Of a DNA stretch of 64,000 nucleotides, positions 60,001 through 64,000 are shown piece by piece. The notes under the pieces are model-generated. The model had not been told where the DNA came from. It did not search any database and saw only the letters and a list, made by a program, of their open reading frames with translations. Numbering within the stretch: the stretch's first letter is position 1; every line of letters begins with the position of its first letter. The stretch covers positions 6,293,401-6,357,400 of the forward strand of contig OX359198.1 in assembly GCA_947172415.1 (NCBI GenBank), written 5' to 3'. The stretch comes from Chondrosia reniformis. Lineage: Eukaryota > Porifera > Demospongiae > Chondrillida > Chondrillidae. The position numbers and the translations under genes were made by a program.

Positions 60001-61616
60001 TCAAGCAGCCAAGCCGGACTCTCAGGCATACAGAGTAGAAACAGAGCTGATGAGAGTGCTGGTAATGTGCACAGAATGATAAACACTCTCCAGTTTCGCA
60101 AAGTAATGAGTCCAAGTGGTACATTAATGGAGCAGGGCTGGCTCAGGACAGCCCAAGCTAACAGCGCCACAAAGAATTGACCGACAGACCAAAATGAGGC
60201 TAGTGTGATAATAAGGGGACCTTTCTTCTTTGAGGTCAGAAATTCATAAAAGTAAGAGTAGACGACTGGAAAGGACCCTCCGACGCTGTAAAATAAAAAG
60301 AAATTTCAGTCAACAGCCAAAGACTACATACAGTTAGTCTCACACAGCCAGAACGTTCTTAAGATACAAGCTATATAAGGCAACCGAGCTGAAAAGGATG
60401 TCATAATGAGAAACCTTACCAATGTCGTACGTTTAGAGAACACAAACCATGTACAGTGAAAACTGGTTAACACGAAGTCGCTTTACACGAAATATTGCTT
60501 AACACAAACAATTCGCTGAGACCAGGTTATTTACCATACTAAATATACCGTTTTACGCGAAAAGTGCCTGTTAACGCGAAGGCATTAACCGTGTAATTTG
60601 TCAAGATGGCAGTCGCGAAGAAGCAGCGAAGCTACTCGATAGATTTCAAGATAAAAATTTTCGAAGAGATTGACGCCAAAAGGTTCTCTAAGTCGGAAAT
60701 TTGTAAAAAGTACGATATTCCCAATTCGACACTGTCTACGTTCTTGAAGAACAGGACTAAAGTCGAGGTAGAAAACTCCAGCGCCAACGGGAGTAGGAAA
60801 CGTCTTCGCGAAGCAGCCTACTCTGATATCGACGAAGCGTTTATATAGCGTGAAGCGTGTTTATATGCATATATATATATACACTTTTGTATCATTACAT
60901 TACATGTATGGAGATCTGATAACAAGAAATACTGTTAACGAGAAATGATTTGGCTTGCACCGTGAATTTCTCGTTAACCAGTTTTCACTGTATTTGAGAT
61001 AAAATAAATCTTTCTCACCAAAGAAATATATATATATATTATTATTATTATTAGAGTGCCCATGCATACAATGAATAATGGTCTCAGACAAGGAGCTTAA
61101 ATTGAAGCAAAAAGCAAAGTACACTTATACCGTAGGCTACTGCGGGACTCTGAGAGTGACTCACCCAATTCCGCTAACAAGTCTAAAAAGGAGAAACCAC
61201 TGGTAGGATGGCATAAAGGCAGACCCCAGGCCCGCTAGACCGTTCATGAGAAGAGAAATAATCAGTGACGCTCTCCTTCCAATCGTATCGGACAAACTGC
61301 CCCAGAGAAATCCTCCAATCATCATGCCAACGAATATAATCGAATCGACCGCTCCTTTTGATATATTGTCCAAGTGTAAATCTGCCTTGGCCACTGGAAC
61401 AACGAAGGATATGGAAAAGATTTCAAACGCATCAGAAGCAATGCCCCAACCAGCAACCACTAAAAATATTACGTGAAAGAGACCGTATCCAGCGGCGTCC
61501 AGTGCCACGCGCAGCACGTCATTTTTCTCAACAACCTGTTCCTCTACTACTAAAACTCGAGCGTCATTCTCTTCAGAACCAGGAATTAGATTAGACTCCT
61601 CGCCCGATGACGCCAT
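57070..61616 (-). CDS. SV2/SVOP-like major facilitator transporter
   Basis: Eight minus-strand exons: 61165-61616, 60000-60285, 59389-59619, 59142-59230, 58271-58485, 57771-57933, 57375-57466, 57070-57230, giving 562 residues, close to SVOP at about 550. Exon 1 has helix 1 (AGYGLFHVIFLVVAGWGIAS) and MFS motif A (GFLWGSLSDTIGRR). Exons 1-2 spell the SV2-family signature RLVSGIGVGGSFPVVYSYFY, and exon 2 ends ESPAWLLE. Exon 3 gives the cytoplasmic loop, and exon 5 holds YYGLLIWLPEYFQ and a four-Cys extracellular loop with an NVT sequon. Exon 7 carries FPTKIRSTAFG. The family moves organic ions across the plasma or vesicle membranes; the substrate is not predictable. The helix 7-8 junction between exons 5 and 6 lacks the usual GRK loop, so a small exon may be missed. 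A MITE sits in intron 1 and a minisatellite in intron 2. Confidence 0.88.
58085..58175 (+). repeat. Dispersed ~90 bp repeat, copy 6
   Basis: Well preserved copy in transporter intron 5, opposite to the gene: TTGTATCCTCATCCAAAGAT then GGTTTAGTTCCCTATAGGCC and TTTTAC. It defines the right end of the element best. Confidence 0.75.
59263..59350. repeat. 42 bp tandem duplication in transporter intron 3
   Basis: Two direct copies of a unit containing ACAGCCCGATAGATACAGAG and TACAGCTAGATGGATACAGT. Non-coding. Confidence 0.85.
59750..60002 (-). repeat. 25 bp minisatellite with splice-donor-like units in transporter intron 2
   Basis: About ten copies of a roughly 25 nt unit, on the gene strand GAGGTGTGTGAGTACATGTG + TGATT. 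The first unit begins with the real donor of exon 2 (CTTGAG|GTGTGTGAG), so each unit repeats a donor-like GAG|GTGTGTGAG. The peptide repeats HTHTPQSHMYS on the plus strand are translation artefacts. Confidence 0.92.
60454..60990 (+). mobile_element. Pogo/Tigger-type mini-transposon with short DNA-binding ORF
   Basis: 537 bp with inverted ends CAGTGAAAACTGGTTAAC and the reverse complement of GTTAACCAGTTTTCACTG, an exact 18 bp match. TA flanks both sides (60452-60453 and 60991-60992). CAGT termini with TA target duplications are typical of pogo/Tigger elements. It contains one ORF for a CENP-B-type N-terminal domain but no transposase catalytic domain, so it is non-autonomous. It lies in transporter intron 1 on the opposite strand. 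Confidence 0.88.
60606..60848 (+). CDS. CENP-B-type helix-turn-helix protein of the mini-transposon
   Basis: 80 residues, MAVAKKQRSYSIDFKIKIFE at the start, then a helix-turn-helix of the pogo/CENP-B N-terminal type (SKSEICKKYDIPNSTLSTFL). A basic patch (GSRKRLREA) follows, and the ORF ends at TAG. Full Tigger transposases continue with a second CENP-B DNA-binding domain and a DDE domain, both absent here. The product, if made, could only bind DNA, perhaps the element's own ends. It is likely the retained 5' end of an internally deleted autonomous copy. Confidence 0.75.
   Translation: MAVAKKQRSYSIDFKIKIFEEIDAKRFSKSEICKKYDIPNSTLSTFLKNRTKVEVENSSANGSRKRLREAAYSDIDEAFI
61026..61053. repeat. AT/ATT microsatellite
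   Basis: (AT)n followed by (ATT)n just outside the right end of the mini-transposon. Confidence 0.85.
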
Positions 61617-61887
61617 TTGTAACTTAAATTTTACGCTATTTAGTCAATCCACATTATTAAATAATACCACCTGCTTAGCTAGCTGTAGCATGTTTTCCAA
61701 CATTGAGGTACCAAGCACCGCACAGTACAAAACAAGAAGACAAATTTTGCCTAATAAAGTCACCAATTGTTTATCTAATATGAGATTTTCAAATTTGTGA
61801 ATCACACTCCTTGCATATTTAACAGGCAATCAGCAATCTCTGTCCTGCATGACATACGCCTCAGAATTCTCATAAGTTTTTAAATGT
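61617..61887 (-). promoter_or_regulatory. Gap between FDXACB1 stop and transporter start
   Basis: 271 bp that must contain the 3' end of FDXACB1 and the promoter of the transporter, both on the minus strand. No clear TATA box or canonical polyadenylation hexamer is visible, which suggests a compact, possibly overlapping arrangement. Confidence 0.4.
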
Positions 61888-64000
61888 CTACCGAAGGATA
61901 ATTTGCAATTTATCTCTAAGAGTCAATCTCAACATTTGCTGGAATTGATAAGCTTTTGATCTTGAAACAATCTCATTGAATGAGTAATACAATATTCGGT
62001 AGCAGAATCCTTCTGACTTCTCATCAGCACTGATATAGTGATCTTCAAGAGCCACAGATGCAAGGATATGTGTCGGGTCAATGTCATACAGGAAAGAGCC
62101 AAATCTATCTCTAGTCCAAATAGACTGCTTCTGAGGAGTATATATCCAGTAGCTGATGTCATGGGTGAACTTCACTGGGTAGAGGATGGAGGGAGAGAAG
62201 GAGGTGCAAGTTGGATCAGACAGTTGGGCCATCTCCCTGGCACAGCCAAGCAACCTCACATCAGGGATCTGGTAGCTGATGAGTGCAAGAGCAGTCAAAT
62301 GGTGAGACACATGCAAAAAGATTGCAGTTTTGCTGGCTTTCACAAGTCCAGGAGATGATGTCACTTTGGGTCCATGTGAATATTGAGATGCAATTTGGCA
62401 GCTTTCAGCCATGGCAGAACAGTCCCACCTTGTAATACTACATTCCAGGAGAGGAAAAGAATCAATAAGAAACTCAAAACCAACTGCATAGCGAGATGGC
62501 AATGGTGGATTGCCCTGACATTCTTTCTCTGGAATCCATACGAGATTATAATGTATAATCACCTCAACCTCAGCTGATTGACTATCTTCTGTTGTTACCC
62601 ATGCAAGACTTCCTTTGAGTGAAGAGGAACAGAGACTGGTGTCACTAAACAGAAATGAGTTTTCAGTTGGCCCAGGGAGACACTTGAGGTGTTTCAGTAG
62701 AGAATCTCTAAAGGTCAGACATTTTTCCATGGCCTGTTCATAGCTGCTGACTGGTATTGTACCAGTTACAATTGGGGTGCACCTCTGGGACACTAGGTGG
62801 ATGCTTGGCAATGTATTTTTAAACTCTGTAACTATAGAGTACACTCCAGCTCCACTTGGTAGAGTCTCCTTCGATCTTGATTGAGTACTTAGAATCCTTT
62901 GGAAAGCTTTCCTGAGAACTGGCCTACATAATATAATAACAACATCATGTTTTTAAGTGGTTCATCAGAGAAGTTTGGCACAGCTAGAAGGAATCCTTAT
63001 CATCTAACATCATGTTTTACAACATATTCATTGCCCAGAAGAGAAGAAAATTGTACCTCATCAAAAGCTTTGTGGGTGAATTCCAATACATAGAAAAAGT
63101 GGCATTTTGATAATTTATGGGGACTGACTTTAAAGTGTATATCTAACTCACCCAACAGACTGTGCCAATGCTATCTTTACTTGGTGTCCGTTAATGGGGA
63201 CACTAATTACGCTGCCACAGTCCTCTTTATCTTGTTGAACTTTCTCTCCGGCAAATATTACACTGTGAGCATTTAGACCACTGGAGGTCCAGACCTCGCA
63301 TAAGGGAACCAACCCTAACTGTGAATATAGTGGACAAAGTACTTCTTCCAAGACTTTAACAATAGGAGTGGATTGTAGTAGCCTTACAGAGGAGAACATC
63401 AGACTGTCCTCTTTTAAAGGCACACACAAAGGTCTATCTAGTTTAGCATCACACAGTACTACAAATGAACATGATTCGCTCCAAAGCTTTGCTTCTCCTC
63501 CAACCTCACTGTGGGAGTTGCAGCTACATTCATCTGTGGTGTGTGTAGCAAATACGTGAGTCAGGGAACCATCGTTATAAAAGGATTTGTTTTGACTTCT
63601 ATATCCGGTTGAGGTGTATTCAGTGTACTGTTCCCTGTTAAATGGCTGAACTCGTACTAGTTTGAGATTTGCCTCTGCAGCAAGTTCAACAACTTTCCAG
63701 GTATCGTTGTAACGTCTCTGATGATCAGTGGGTGTACCTCCTTGACCTCTACAGAGGGTGATGTGTATTTCTCCCGAGCTAGCCTCAAGCAGCTGACACG
63801 CCGATGCGCAGAAAGCTGCAACTAGCTCTCTGTTCCTTTTAATGTTACTCTTCCCGCCCACGTGGGGAAAATTAAAGTAAATACGATTATATTTTTTATT
63901 CCAAATTTCTGGATAATCTTGCAGCCGAGTTGCGTCAATATTATGGATAATAGTTACATTTGGTAATAGGTCTAGTTTTGTTATTGTTTTCTTGCCTTGC
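61888..64000 (-). CDS. FDXACB1: FDXACB1 homologue: BMT5-like methyltransferase domain fused to FDX-ACB domain, 5' partial
   Basis: Minus-strand exons 63152-64000 (open at the window edge) and 61888-62923; the donor GTTGG|GTGAGT and acceptor TATGTAG|GCC join in phase 2. The upstream exon reads IYFNFPHVGGKSNIKRNREL, then ITLCRGQGGTPTDHQ and STGYRSQNKSF. These match the DUF2431/BMT5-like Rossmann domain of animal FDXACB1, including FPHxGxK and CRGQGGTP. The downstream exon ends with an FDX-ACB fold: PVKFTHDISYWIY, the region around DPTHILASVALEDHYI, then GFCYRILYYSFNE and a final LRDKLQIILR. The ATG at 63861 is internal, since the frame stays open to 64000 with homologous sequence. Compared with the roughly 620-residue human protein, perhaps 50-60 N-terminal residues are missing. 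The cellular role is unclear: the family joins an rRNA-methyltransferase-like domain to an anticodon-binding-type domain. Confidence 0.88.

Noticed and set aside
59744-60180. Plus-strand ORFs made of HTHTPQSHMYS repeats
   Set aside because: They are translations of the intron 2 minisatellite in three frames on the strand opposite to the transporter.
1-64000. Ribosomal RNA genes, clear tRNA genes, bacterial operons or CRISPR arrays
   Set aside because: None seen on reading either strand; a tRNAscan-SE run would settle the tRNA question.

Overview
This is a eukaryotic window. It is AT-rich, its genes are split by short GT-AG introns, and it carries animal-type domains: SRCR, a receptor tyrosine kinase, an SV2/SVOP-type transporter and FDXACB1. 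The compact genes, abundant SRCR and an unfamiliar tyrosine-kinase receptor fit a sponge, most likely a demosponge such as Amphimedon. The taxon is an inference; no marker gene is present.

Layout. (1) Bases 1-29724 are one uninterrupted coding exon, open at the left edge. It encodes over 9,900 residues built from about 78 repeats of roughly 125 residues. The repeats themselves follow a higher-order period of 18 units. (2) 30.4-33.3 kb, plus strand: SRCR gene A (signal peptide, one SRCR domain, one membrane helix, Pro/Tyr-rich tail). (3) 33.3-40.2 kb: no convincing gene. It holds two GC-rich islands, a diverged tandem duplication and a purine-rich tract. (4) 40.2-47.8 kb: a roughly 3 kb segmental duplication carrying SRCR genes B and C on the minus strand, plus a small TA-flanked inverted-repeat element. 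Gene C carries a recombination scar made of gene-A-like sequence. (5) 47.98-54.37 kb, plus strand: a 12-exon receptor tyrosine kinase, head-to-head with SRCR gene C. (6) 54.67-56.81 kb, minus: a six-exon gene that I assign to the meiotic crossover factor SPO16. (7) 57.07-61.62 kb, minus: an eight-exon SV2/SVOP-like major facilitator transporter. Its introns hold a minisatellite made of splice-site-like units and a pogo/Tigger-type mini-transposon with a short DNA-binding ORF. (8) 61.89-64.0 kb, minus: an FDXACB1 homologue running off the right edge.

The first three gene families all look like cell-surface biology: a giant, heavily N-glycosylated repeat protein, three SRCR receptors with WW-domain-type PY motifs, and a receptor kinase. 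The last three genes are housekeeping, meiotic or transport genes lying head-to-tail on the minus strand with short gaps. I see no functional link among these three beyond position.

Exon models were made by hand from splice consensus, reading phase and family similarity. They are phase-consistent throughout, but no transcript evidence was available.
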